Source: Gammaproteobacteria bacterium (GTDB lineage Bacteria; Pseudomonadota; Gammaproteobacteria; Pseudomonadales; Azotimanducaceae_A). From it: a stretch of DNA of 64,000 bases. The notes below the pieces were generated by a model. That model saw only the letters and a program-made list of their open reading frames with translations, was not told the DNA's origin and did no database searches. This document shows, piece by piece, positions 19,369 to 26,324 of this stretch (the first letter of the stretch is position 1; every line of letters starts with the position of its first letter). Position numbers and translations under genes: made by a program. The stretch lies in contig DUAT01000078.1 of NCBI GenBank assembly GCA_012960755.1, positions 62,001 through 126,000 on the forward strand, in the 5' to 3' direction.

Positions 19369-19745
19369 AATTCATCCCGATATTTAAAAGGATCAGCCAG
19401 AATGTTTCGCCGGGACGCCGCAACCTCTGATCCAGTCAGGGGTTTAAAATCATCCGCCAGAGTCTGCTGGTTAAACTCCGTGAGCACAAAGTTCAACACA
19501 TCGGCCAGTTCCTGATCTGAAATTGGCGCCTGGGATGCACCCGGGACACGCACAATATAGTCCCTTCCGCCTGGTATCCCGACTAATTTTCCCAGCTCGT
19601 CTCGTAGCGACGGAACCTCCGGTGGAACGCTCTCACCATTGGGTAAGTGACAGCCACCACAATGCAGAAGGTAGGAAATTTGAGGATTGCAATAGGCATT
19701 TATGCTAACTAACCCCACCACCAGCAAATACAATAATCTCTGCAT
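19347..19745 (-). CDS. Small c-type cytochrome of the TTQ operon, lacking methionine
   Basis: A 132-residue exported protein: signal peptide about 1-20, then one haem-binding C-G-G-C-H at about residues 29-33. The region where a class I cytochrome would place its axial Met reads V-P-G-A-S-Q-A-P-I-S-D-Q-E, and no Met occurs anywhere after residue 1. The only other His is directly before the first haem Cys. The helix I-S-D-Q-E-L-A-D-V-L-N-F-V-L is a normal cytochrome C-terminal helix. In this position an electron acceptor for the amine dehydrogenase would be expected, but the missing ligand suggests a five-coordinate or unusually ligated haem. It starts 13 bases after the small-chain stop and overlaps the next gene. 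Confidence 0.75.
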   Translation of the reverse strand: MQRLLYLLVVGLVSINAYCNPQISYLLHCGGCHLPNGESVPPEVPSLRDELGKLVGIPGGRDYIVRVPGASQAPISDQELADVLNFVLTEFNQQTLADDFKPLTGSEVAASRRNILADPFKYRDELWQKYTP

Positions 19746-19758
19746 CAGTCTAACGCTT

Positions 19759-20286
19759 TTACTCGCCTACAGAGCCTACGACCAGAGCAACAGTGCAATG
19801 GTAGGCATGACTCTCGGTGCCGAAGCACCAGAGGATGTCATTGCTCTTGGACGGAAAATAGACCGGCTTGTCTCGCTCGGTTCGATGACAGAAACAACGG
19901 GCACAGATATTCTTGCCGCAGCAATCGTTGTAGGAAATTAAATAATCCTTGTCATCCACCGGATTCCGGCAAGTCCCCACCCAGGTGATGGGCGAAGGCT
20001 CGGCTCCGGGTGGGCACGCCGTCGCACTACCCCCACAACAGGAACATAAGGTTCCACCGAGGGCGCAATATCGCCAATAGTCACAACTCTGGGGGTCACC
20101 GATTTCCTGCAATCCTTCACTGCCAAAAGATCGCGCTACCGGCAACAAAGGCAGTACACTGGCACCGAGTATGACGGTGCCCAATTTGCCCAGGAATCCT
20201 CTTCGGGAGCTGTGTCGCGCCAAATTTCGAGCACCCGTGTTGGTACAGTCGTCTAACCAGCGTAAACCCTGATCGATCCAGCTCAT
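19759..20286 (-). CDS. TTQ-containing amine dehydrogenase small (light) chain
   Basis: A 175-residue precursor of the catalytic subunit of methylamine/aromatic amine dehydrogenase. The leader carries a twin-arginine motif (S-R-R-G-F-L-G, residues 27-33). The mature part has D-Y-W-R-Y-C, then P-I-T-W-V-G-T-C with Trp102, S-Y-N-D-C-C with the catalytic-base Asp121 and N-D-I-L-W-C with Trp153. Trp102 and Trp153 correspond to Trp57 and Trp108 of Paracoccus MauA, which form the tryptophan tryptophylquinone cofactor. I count 14 cysteines from residue 68 onward, as in aromatic amine dehydrogenase. The N-terminal half resembles the aromatic type and the C-terminal third (L-W-C-F-G) the methylamine type. 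The start overlaps the MauD-like stop as ATGA. The enzyme would convert a periplasmic primary amine to aldehyde and ammonia. Confidence 0.92.
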   Translation of the reverse strand: MSWIDQGLRWLDDCTNTGARNLARHSSRRGFLGKLGTVILGASVLPLLPVARSFGSEGLQEIGDPQSCDYWRYCALGGTLCSCCGGSATACPPGAEPSPITWVGTCRNPVDDKDYLISYNDCCGKNICARCFCHRTERDKPVYFPSKSNDILWCFGTESHAYHCTVALVVGSVGE

Positions 20287-20921
20287 GGTACATTCTCCTT
20301 CAACATTTGCTCCGCAACGATATGCTCCTCAGCACTAGCCAGATCCTGCACATATTCCTGCAACGTCGCCACACCTGTCATCATTGATTCAACCAGACTT
20401 TCCAAATGTTCTCGAGTATTGACAAGGCCTTTTGCCGCCAGCGTACCGTCTTTGGCAATCAGTACAGCAAATGGTAATTTACTGACACCAAACCCCATAC
20501 CAATTTCCTGAGACAGGATATAAGGATAACTGTCCAATTTCAGATCGGCTGCATAAGCACGATGCCTGTCAACGGTATCACCATCACTGGCAAAAACCAG
20601 CTGCAGGTCTTCATGCTGCGCCAGCGATTTCGCCGTGGGCACAAGGGATCGGCACACCGGACAAGTTGGAGATACGAATAGCAGTAATTGCGCGCTATCA
20701 GAACTACCGCCGATCACAATCGACGCACCATCCAGATCATCAGTCGTTACTGCTTCCGTAAGCTCACCCACCTTTGGCCCGGTGGTAGGGGATAACGCCC
20801 CTGCCGGTGCCACCCTTTCATTCAACACGCCAATTTGTCGAGTCAGGGCAAATACCACCAGGCCAAGCACAACGATAAAGCTCCAGAGGAGCAGGTTCGA
20901 AACGATCAACGCCTCTACCAT
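20283..20921 (-). CDS. MauD/AauD-like thioredoxin-fold maturation protein
   Basis: A 212-residue membrane-anchored thioredoxin-like protein: an N-terminal membrane helix (about residues 5-26) followed by a thioredoxin fold with redox motif C-P-V-C in F-V-S-P-T-C-P-V-C-R-S-L and the cis-Pro segment S-K-L-P-F-A-V-L. MauD is needed to make or isomerise the many disulfides of the small chain. The frame is open upstream to 20999, but M-V-E-A-L at 20921 starts directly before the membrane helix and overlaps the MauE-like stop by 7 bases, so it is chosen. The gene order B-E-D-A is that of the known mau/aau operons. Confidence 0.88.
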   Translation of the reverse strand: MVEALIVSNLLLWSFIVVLGLVVFALTRQIGVLNERVAPAGALSPTTGPKVGELTEAVTTDDLDGASIVIGGSSDSAQLLLFVSPTCPVCRSLVPTAKSLAQHEDLQLVFASDGDTVDRHRAYAADLKLDSYPYILSQEIGMGFGVSKLPFAVLIAKDGTLAAKGLVNTREHLESLVESMMTGVATLQEYVQDLASAEEHIVAEQMLKENVP

Positions 20922-21466
20922 GTACTTCTCCACGAAGCCATTGTGGCATCGTTCTTCAGGAGTTGGGAAACGCTGGCATAAAGCAACAGTGCCATACAAA
21001 CGGCAAACAAGACTGCAATATAGTCAATCCACCCCATTTCACGGGTAGCCTGGGGTAGCAGACAAATGCCCAACACTGCAATCAACGCACAATTTCGAAC
21101 GATCAGTCCAACCGATAAGGGTTGTTCTGAGTCAGATCCAGATCCGGAAAATCCACAGCCACAACTAATGTGGACGCGACCACGCTGCAGATTTATTCCA
21201 ATGGCAATGCAGTACACTGATAACAGGACGATACTGACTGAAGTCGCCACGATTGGTGCGAGTTGAGTCAACCAGAGTAACGCCAGACCTATTTCGAGCA
21301 GAGGAATCAAACTGGCAACCAGCCCGGCAATTGCTTTCGGTAAGATATCGTATTCAATCACGATGACCCTGAATTCAGATGGCGACACCAGTTTGTGGCC
21401 AGCCGCTGCGAAGAACAAGAGAGCCATACCCATTGAAACCACCCAGACAAATACGGGATCAATCAT
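20915..21466 (-). CDS. MauE/AauE-like integral membrane maturation protein
   Basis: A 183-residue membrane protein with about four or five hydrophobic helices in the DoxX/MauE arrangement. The first helix contains the family-typical F-F-A-A-A-G-H-K-L, and a C-G-C-G-F motif stands in a loop near residue 113. MauE works with MauD in folding the small chain. Its ATG overlaps the large-chain stop (TAATG arrangement), and its end overlaps the mauD-like start, so translation is probably coupled. Confidence 0.85.
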   Translation of the reverse strand: MIDPVFVWVVSMGMALLFFAAAGHKLVSPSEFRVIVIEYDILPKAIAGLVASLIPLLEIGLALLWLTQLAPIVATSVSIVLLSVYCIAIGINLQRGRVHISCGCGFSGSGSDSEQPLSVGLIVRNCALIAVLGICLLPQATREMGWIDYIAVLFAVCMALLLYASVSQLLKNDATMASWRSTW

Positions 21467-22569
21467 TATCTGAATGCCTGCAGGACACCAGGAGACGGTA
21501 AATCAATGGATCTCACCAGGCGGGTCGTCTCAGCGTCAAATACATGGAGTTTTCCATCTGTACTGACGGTTAGCAATGGTTTGTCGTTCTGGCTGACGAG
21601 TAAGTCCGTGGCCGTTGTTTCCAGTTTGATCTTAGCAACGCGTCGCTGTGCCGCCCTGTCGAAAATCCAGACCTCGCTACCCGCATCTTCATGGGTATGT
21701 TCTTCGCCCTGGTGCATCAGGACGTACATCAGGTCCAGTTCCTGGTGAAATGCAATGAGCTGACCCCCGCCGGGCTTCCATCTCTCTTCCTTGTCTTCGT
21801 CGGTAGTCAATGACCAGGCATCCGAAATGGTCACTTTTCCCTTATCAACGGTCGCTTCCATCGCCTTGCCCTCGAAAGAAATCAGCAACCAGCTATTTTT
21901 AGTGGGTACCGGTTTGTCATAGACCGGGTCTTCTTCCAGATCAAAGAAGACTTCACTACGAACTCTGGCAGATTCGCCGCCTTTTTTATCGAGCTGAATC
22001 AATTGCAAGGTACCATCACCGCAGATTTGAAGGAAACTTCGCTTTTCTGTTGGCATAACGAGTGAACAGCCAGGTGTTTTGATTTCACCCACGAATTTAC
22101 GCTTTGCAATATCAACCACACTGAGCGATTGTGCGGGCGTCAGGTTAAAAACAATCAGGTGTTTTTCATCATCCAGAAGGCCGATATACTGACGAAACGG
22201 CAAGGCTGCAACCTTGTTCGGAATGATAATTTCGTCTACCGGCGAAAGAGACTCCAGATCGTAGATACTCACTACATCGGTCCTATCGCCCCGGTAACTT
22301 CGTGAATAGAAGCTTTCTGCAGCATAGATCTCACCGCGAGAGAGGTTGGGTTGTACTGCGGGTGTATAAAAAGACAAGGCCAGCAAACCCTGCATATCAC
22401 CGGTTGCGGCGTCAAAAATGTATGCGGACTGAAGCCTGCTTCTCGCTAATAGCCATGTATCCTGCGGTGCCTTCATCTTTGTGCGCCCAACTTCTTCGGG
22501 CTGGATTTCTGCGATGGCAGATACTGCGTAGAGGCAAACCGCCAATAGTGTCAGTCCATTTAGGTGCAT
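21466..22569 (-). CDS. TTQ amine dehydrogenase large (heavy) chain
   Basis: A 367-residue precursor with signal peptide about 1-20 (cleaved near A-I-A-E). The body is the seven-bladed beta-propeller of MauB/AauB. It matches aromatic amine dehydrogenase large chain at several points: G-D-R-T-D-V-V-S-I-Y-D (blade 2), L-Q-I-C-G-D-G-T-L, W-S-L-T-T-D-E-D-K-E-E-R-W-K-P-G-G, and M-Y-V-L-M-H-Q. The heavy chain scaffolds the TTQ small chain as an alpha2-beta2 enzyme. It is somewhat shorter than usual at both ends. The ATG is preceded by GGAG at 8 bases. It begins 50 bases after the methyltransferase stop, suggesting one operon. Confidence 0.9.
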   Translation of the reverse strand: MHLNGLTLLAVCLYAVSAIAEIQPEEVGRTKMKAPQDTWLLARSRLQSAYIFDAATGDMQGLLALSFYTPAVQPNLSRGEIYAAESFYSRSYRGDRTDVVSIYDLESLSPVDEIIIPNKVAALPFRQYIGLLDDEKHLIVFNLTPAQSLSVVDIAKRKFVGEIKTPGCSLVMPTEKRSFLQICGDGTLQLIQLDKKGGESARVRSEVFFDLEEDPVYDKPVPTKNSWLLISFEGKAMEATVDKGKVTISDAWSLTTDEDKEERWKPGGGQLIAFHQELDLMYVLMHQGEEHTHEDAGSEVWIFDRAAQRRVAKIKLETTATDLLVSQNDKPLLTVSTDGKLHVFDAETTRLVRSIDLPSPGVLQAFR

Positions 22570-22619
22570 CTACAGTTCTCCATCAGGTTTGACAATCGCA
22601 GTAGCCTCGGAGTCTACCA

Positions 22620-23396
22620 TCAGCCGGGTTTGTAAGCCAAAAAGGCGTAACCGAAAACTTCAAACAAGCGGGCGTTCGGTTCACCACTGGCATCTGCAAA
22701 TGTATCAACTGCTGGCCCGATTTCCACGTCAACAAAACCGCTAGCTTCGATCATTTTCTGCCAGTCTGCACACGGCAGACCTCCGGCAATTCAGGCCGTC
22801 CACAAGTCGACGTTCGACGACGCCGATTCCGGTACTGGCTTGCCATTGGCGATATCGGCAAACTGTAATCGCCCTCCCGGTCGCAGTACGCGATAAATTT
22901 CGTCCAGAACCGCAGGTTTGTCAGCACACAGATTGATCACACCATTGCTAATCACGACATCAGCCCAATGGTCCTCAACCGGCATGTGCTCGAGGATCCC
23001 TGCCCTGAACTCAACATTATCGAAATGCGTGGCAACGGCAGTCGCACGTGACTTGGCGAGCATTGATTCAGTCATATCGATACCGATCAATTGGCCGGTG
23101 GGCCCTGTCTGTGAAACCGCAATAAACGAGTCAAAGCCAGCACCTGCACCTGCATCAACGACCTTCTCACCGGCATTGAGCGTTTTTAACGAAAACGGGT
23201 TCCCTACACCGGCAAAAGATTCTACCGCGGTATCAGGCAATTTCCGAACAACATCCATATCGTAGCCTAGCCGTTCGGCCAGTGGTCGGCCCGTATGAAA
23301 GTGGAAGTCGCCCTGTGGATCTACGGCAACCTCACTGTATTTTTTCTTTACCTCGTCCCGCAGAGCAACCGGATCGACGGGTGTTTCCTTAGGCAT
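22620..23396 (-). CDS. ArsM/AS3MT-like methyltransferase, candidate selenoprotein (in-frame UGA = Sec202)
   Basis: A SAM-dependent methyltransferase with D-A-G-A-G-A-G-F-D-S (about 81-90) and S-N-G-V-I-N-L-C-A-D-K (150-160). A TGA stands at codon 202 (22793-22791), yet the same frame runs on for 56 more codons to TGA at 22622-22620 with a good family C-terminus (I-A-G-G-L-P-C-A-D-W-Q-K-M-I-E-A-S-G-F ... F-G-Y-A-F-L-A-Y-K-P-G). Relatives read W-x-x-C-[IL]-[AG]-G here, and human AS3MT has its arsenic-binding Cys206 at this point, so the UGA falls exactly on that Cys. A hairpin fit for a bacterial SECIS follows. The full product would be 258 residues; without recoding it is a 201-residue truncation. 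AGGAGG precedes the ATG. It heads the TTQ operon. The substrate could be arsenite or another soft nucleophile; selenocysteine insertion is an inference. Confidence 0.75.
22760..22787 (-). promoter_or_regulatory. SECIS-like hairpin downstream of the in-frame UGA
   Basis: On the coding strand a perfect 6-bp stem (GTCTGC / GCAGAC) closes a CGTGT loop at 22770-22774. GCC/GGC can pair further out across an internal loop. The apical loop begins 17 bases after the UGA and has G in its second position, which fits the general rules for bacterial SECIS elements. The hairpin lies wholly inside the coding frame. Confidence 0.6.
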
Positions 23397-23439
23397 GCGA
23401 ACCTCCTTCTCGACTTGCGTCAGCGATGATCATAGCTAA

Positions 23440-25120
23440 CTAGTGCCCATCCATAAACTCATATACTACTGAAATAAAAGGAAATATTTGGAAGAATCAT
23501 AAAAAATCCTCCTGGTTTTGTTAGAATTTGATTTGCGAAAAAAAACACAACAAACCCAGAAGGATTTTACCATGCGAGTAACCCGCATCGCGCAGAGAAG
23601 TATATTTGAAATGTATTCGGAACACGAATTTGGTAAACAACTTAAACGCTTGGCGAGCGTCTTGGATAGCCATCCGGAAATACTCACCATCATCGAAAAA
23701 GATTTGGTGGATAAGTCACTCAAGCCTGTAGGACGCTCAGGGTTAACGGTTGAGAATATTTTCAGGTGCTTATTGTTAAAACAACAATTGGGTCTCAGCT
23801 ATGAGGGTCTGGCGTTTCATTTGTCCGATTCCATGAGCTATAGAACCTTTGTGAGATTACCGCCTCATGTTTCGCCAAAAAGATCTTGCCTGCAATCTAC
23901 GATTCGCAGAATAAAGCCTGAGACCTTAGAAGCAGTTCATGATCTGATCTCAGCCAACTGGCTCAAAGAAGGCACCATCTCACTGGAACGATTACGCATA
24001 GACAGCACCGTTGTCGCGAGTAATATCGCGCCACCCAGTGATAGTCAGATACTCAATGATGGTGTTCGAGTACTGAGTCGGCACCTGGCTAAGAGCCGAG
24101 AGGCGACCGGAAAGAAGATTCGTTTTACGGACAAAAGAAAGGTGTCTAAGTCGTTATCATTCCAGATATTCAATGCTAAAAAGGCTAAAAAAGAAGTACT
24201 TTATCTCGATTTACTCAAATTAGTTCGCCTCGTATTGAGTCAGGTCGAAAGAGGCCTGCAGCAGGTAAGTGAAGAATGCCTGTCGACAAAATCTACGCAG
24301 GAATGGATCAGTGAAGTAGAGCACTATCGCGACTTAACCTTAAAAGTTGTCAATCAAACAGAACGTCGCATTATCAATAAGGAAAGCGTTCCGGCGTCGG
24401 AGAAAATAGTCAGTCTGTTTGAGGAGCATACCGATATTATCATCAAAGGTTTTCGCGATATTCAATACGGGCATAAGATAAATTTAAGCAGCGAAAAGCA
24501 TGGTTTCATCACCCACTTGTCGATTGAAGAAGGTAATCCTGCAGATAGTGAAAGGTTCTTGCCGATTCTCCATGCACACCAGGAAAACTTGGGTAGGCTG
24601 CCCAAATCTGTCGTTAGTGATGGTGGTTACGCAAGTAAAGACAATGTTTCAAAAGGTAGGGCACTGGGAATTCAGCACGTTGTGTTCCACAAACGGGTAG
24701 GCATATCCTATCTCGCGATGGGGGTGAAGCGAAAAACCTTTGAACGTTTACGTAACTTCAGAGCTGGCATCGAAGGAAATATCTCAGAATTAAAAAGAGC
24801 CTTTGGTGCTAACAAAGCGACCTGGAAGCAGCATGATGGCTTTAAGGCTTTTGTCTGGTCGTCGGTAACAAGCTATAACCTGGTACGATTAGCGCGAATG
24901 CAATCTGGCTAGAATATATTTGGCGTACCGGGTGATGATTATTGCGTTCTCTAGGGTATAGAGCGAGACTGAATGGCTGAAAAACGCCAGAAAGGCCTGA
25001 AAAATCGCGCAAGCGACAATATTAAGTATCATAATAATATTACCTATACAGGATGATGGGCAAGCTGGACTTACATAGAGAGAAATCCGGAGAAATTGCC
25101 CATTTATGGATGGGCACTAG
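23440..25120 (+). mobile_element. Insertion sequence, ISNCY-like, complete
   Basis: About 1.68 kb bounded by perfect inverted repeats. CTAGTGCCCATCCATAAA occurs at 23440-23457 and its reverse complement at 25103-25120. CTAG may be a 4-bp target duplication or part of the repeat, since it is palindromic. The element carries one intact transposase gene and about 190 non-coding bases at its right end. It sits between the DsbA-like gene and the methyltransferase/TTQ operon. Its left end is 43 bases upstream of that operon's first codon, and its right end supplies the last codons of the DsbA-like gene. Confidence 0.88.
23572..24912 (+). CDS. ISNCY-family transposase
   Basis: A 446-residue transposase that looks intact. 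The N-terminus (F-G-K-Q-L-K-R-L-A-S-V-L-D-S-H-P-E-I) and the following G-R-S-G-L-T-V-E-N-I-F-R-C-L-L-L-K-Q segment are of the DUF4277/ISNCY (ISDol1-like) kind. The catalytic core includes L-R-I-D-S-T-V-V (first Asp), V-V-S-D-G-G-Y-A-S (second Asp) and a C-terminal R-A-G-I-E-G-N-I-S-E-L-K-R-A-F-G with the Glu, giving a DDE triad. The ATG at 23572 is used because AGAAGGA stands 6 bases before it; the frame is open upstream to 23518. Subgroup assignment rests on recall, not a search. Confidence 0.85.
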   Translation: MRVTRIAQRSIFEMYSEHEFGKQLKRLASVLDSHPEILTIIEKDLVDKSLKPVGRSGLTVENIFRCLLLKQQLGLSYEGLAFHLSDSMSYRTFVRLPPHVSPKRSCLQSTIRRIKPETLEAVHDLISANWLKEGTISLERLRIDSTVVASNIAPPSDSQILNDGVRVLSRHLAKSREATGKKIRFTDKRKVSKSLSFQIFNAKKAKKEVLYLDLLKLVRLVLSQVERGLQQVSEECLSTKSTQEWISEVEHYRDLTLKVVNQTERRIINKESVPASEKIVSLFEEHTDIIIKGFRDIQYGHKINLSSEKHGFITHLSIEEGNPADSERFLPILHAHQENLGRLPKSVVSDGGYASKDNVSKGRALGIQHVVFHKRVGISYLAMGVKRKTFERLRNFRAGIEGNISELKRAFGANKATWKQHDGFKAFVWSSVTSYNLVRLARMQSG

Positions 25121-25721
25121 CTAGCAGGCTGAGTATCTTCTCCTCTACTTCCCACAGTTTGTCTTTACCGAAGTAAATTTCATCATCAACAAAAAACGTT
25201 GGCGAACCAAATGCGCCCATTTCCACAGACCGGTTGGTGTTGGCGATTAGCGTCTGCTTCACATCCGGATCTTGAATCCCTTCAAGAATCAGATCCACAG
25301 GTAAAACTGATTCTTCGAACGCGCTGGCAATCACCTCTGCCTCATCCATTTTCTTGGGGTCACACCACATGTGGCGATACACTTCATCGACGTAATGCTC
25401 AAAAAAGTCATTTTTGTGAGCAAAAACAGCGCCTCGCATAATCTGTAAGGTGTTCACCGGGAAGAACGGATTGGACTGGTAATTTTCTATGCCGTGGCGA
25501 CGCAGAAACCGGTCCGTCTCAATACGCTGGTATTCCGGTTTGTTTTTAATGCCTTGCAAGGTCACTGCAGGTGAGGCGTTATTGGTCGCCTTGAATACCC
25601 CACCAATGAGTACCGGCGTATAGGTAAATTTCACACCTGTTCTTGCTTCGATGGCGGGGATAACCAGGTGACTGAGATAGGCATTGGGACTACCAAAATC
25701 AAAGTGGAATTCCAGGTTCAT
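25104..25721 (-). CDS. DsbA-fold protein, 2-hydroxychromene-2-carboxylate isomerase-like; 3' end inside IS
   Basis: A 205-residue thioredoxin-superfamily protein of the HCCA-isomerase/kappa-GST group. It starts M-N-L-E-F-H-F-D-F-G-S-P-N-A-Y-L with the Ser typical of the isomerases instead of a C-x-x-C, and ends with F-G-S-P-T-F-F-V-D-D-E-I-Y-F-G-K-D-K-L. Such enzymes are glutathione-dependent isomerases in aromatic degradation. The start at 25721 follows AGGAGTTAATA. The last residues (A-S-A-H-P) and the stop are encoded by the terminal repeat of the IS, so the original C-terminus was cut and replaced, probably without harm. It follows the HxlR gene by 2 bases and is likely cotranscribed. Confidence 0.8.
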   Translation of the reverse strand: MNLEFHFDFGSPNAYLSHLVIPAIEARTGVKFTYTPVLIGGVFKATNNASPAVTLQGIKNKPEYQRIETDRFLRRHGIENYQSNPFFPVNTLQIMRGAVFAHKNDFFEHYVDEVYRHMWCDPKKMDEAEVIASAFEESVLPVDLILEGIQDPDVKQTLIANTNRSVEMGAFGSPTFFVDDEIYFGKDKLWEVEEKILSLLASAHP

Positions 25722-25723
25722 TA

Positions 25724-26218
25724 TTAACTCCTGTTCTTGGTTAACGGCACTTCCAGCTGCGAGAATCCATAGCCTGGTCCCCGCCTTACTTTCACGTCTT
25801 TGGGTTTTAGTTTTCGACCATCCTGCGCCCTGACGCACATGGCTTGAACCGGCCGACCTTCCCGCCGATCAACAAAGGTCAGGCGCTTGCCTTTCGGGTT
25901 CGGTCTGTACTTGTCTCCCCAGTGAGTCATGGACAACAGTATGGGTTGCAAGGCCAGACCTTTGTCTGTCAGTCGATACTCGTAGAAGCCGCTTTCACCA
26001 CGGGTTTTTTCCAGAATGTCTTCTGCGACCAACCCCTTGAGCCGATCACTGAGTACATTTCGAGCAATATTCAAATCTTTCTGCACTTCATCAAACCGTC
26101 CTAAACCCATAAAAACATCACGAATAATCAACAGTGTCCAGTGTTCACCGATCACAGATAAGGTTTCAGCGAGGGAGCAATTCAGATGATCAAAGTTCTT
26201 TAATTTCATGATTTGCAT
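25724..26218 (-). CDS. HxlR-family winged-helix transcriptional regulator
   Basis: A 164-residue regulator. The family N-terminus C-S-L-A-E-T-L-S-V-I-G-E-H-W-T-L-L-I-I-R-D-V-F spans residues 14-36, followed by the recognition region F-D-E-V-Q-K-D-L-N-I-A-R-N-V-L-S-D-R-L and wing E-Y-R-L-T-D-K-G. The C-terminal 60 residues (R-L-T-F-V-D-R-R-E-G onwards) extend beyond the minimal domain. HxlR proteins often sense aldehydes, quinones or oxidants. Here it leads the DsbA-like gene and diverges from the enoyl-CoA hydratase gene, with an inverted repeat between them. Confidence 0.88.
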   Translation of the reverse strand: MQIMKLKNFDHLNCSLAETLSVIGEHWTLLIIRDVFMGLGRFDEVQKDLNIARNVLSDRLKGLVAEDILEKTRGESGFYEYRLTDKGLALQPILLSMTHWGDKYRPNPKGKRLTFVDRREGRPVQAMCVRAQDGRKLKPKDVKVRRGPGYGFSQLEVPLTKNRS

Positions 26219-26229
26219 TCTAATCCAAG

Positions 26230-26268
26230 AGTTTTATTATGCAACTAGTAAAGTTTCTTAATAAAACT
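26230..26268. promoter_or_regulatory. Inverted repeat between divergent HxlR and hydratase genes
   Basis: Perfect 10-base arms AGTTTTATTA (26230-26239) and TAATAAAACT (26259-26268) are separated by 19 bases. Their position in the divergent promoter region suits an operator for the HxlR protein, but A/T richness means chance or promoter elements could also explain it. Confidence 0.4.
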
Positions 26269-26324
26269 TAAAATACATCGCTGCTGATGAAAATTCCTGA
26301 TCTACCTACATAAAGAACACGACT

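Noticed and set aside
22791..23396. Methyltransferase as a simple truncated gene or pseudogene
   Set aside because: The frame continues with conserved family sequence after the TGA, the TGA sits on the catalytic Cys and a SECIS-like hairpin follows; kept as candidate selenoprotein, with truncation as the alternative.
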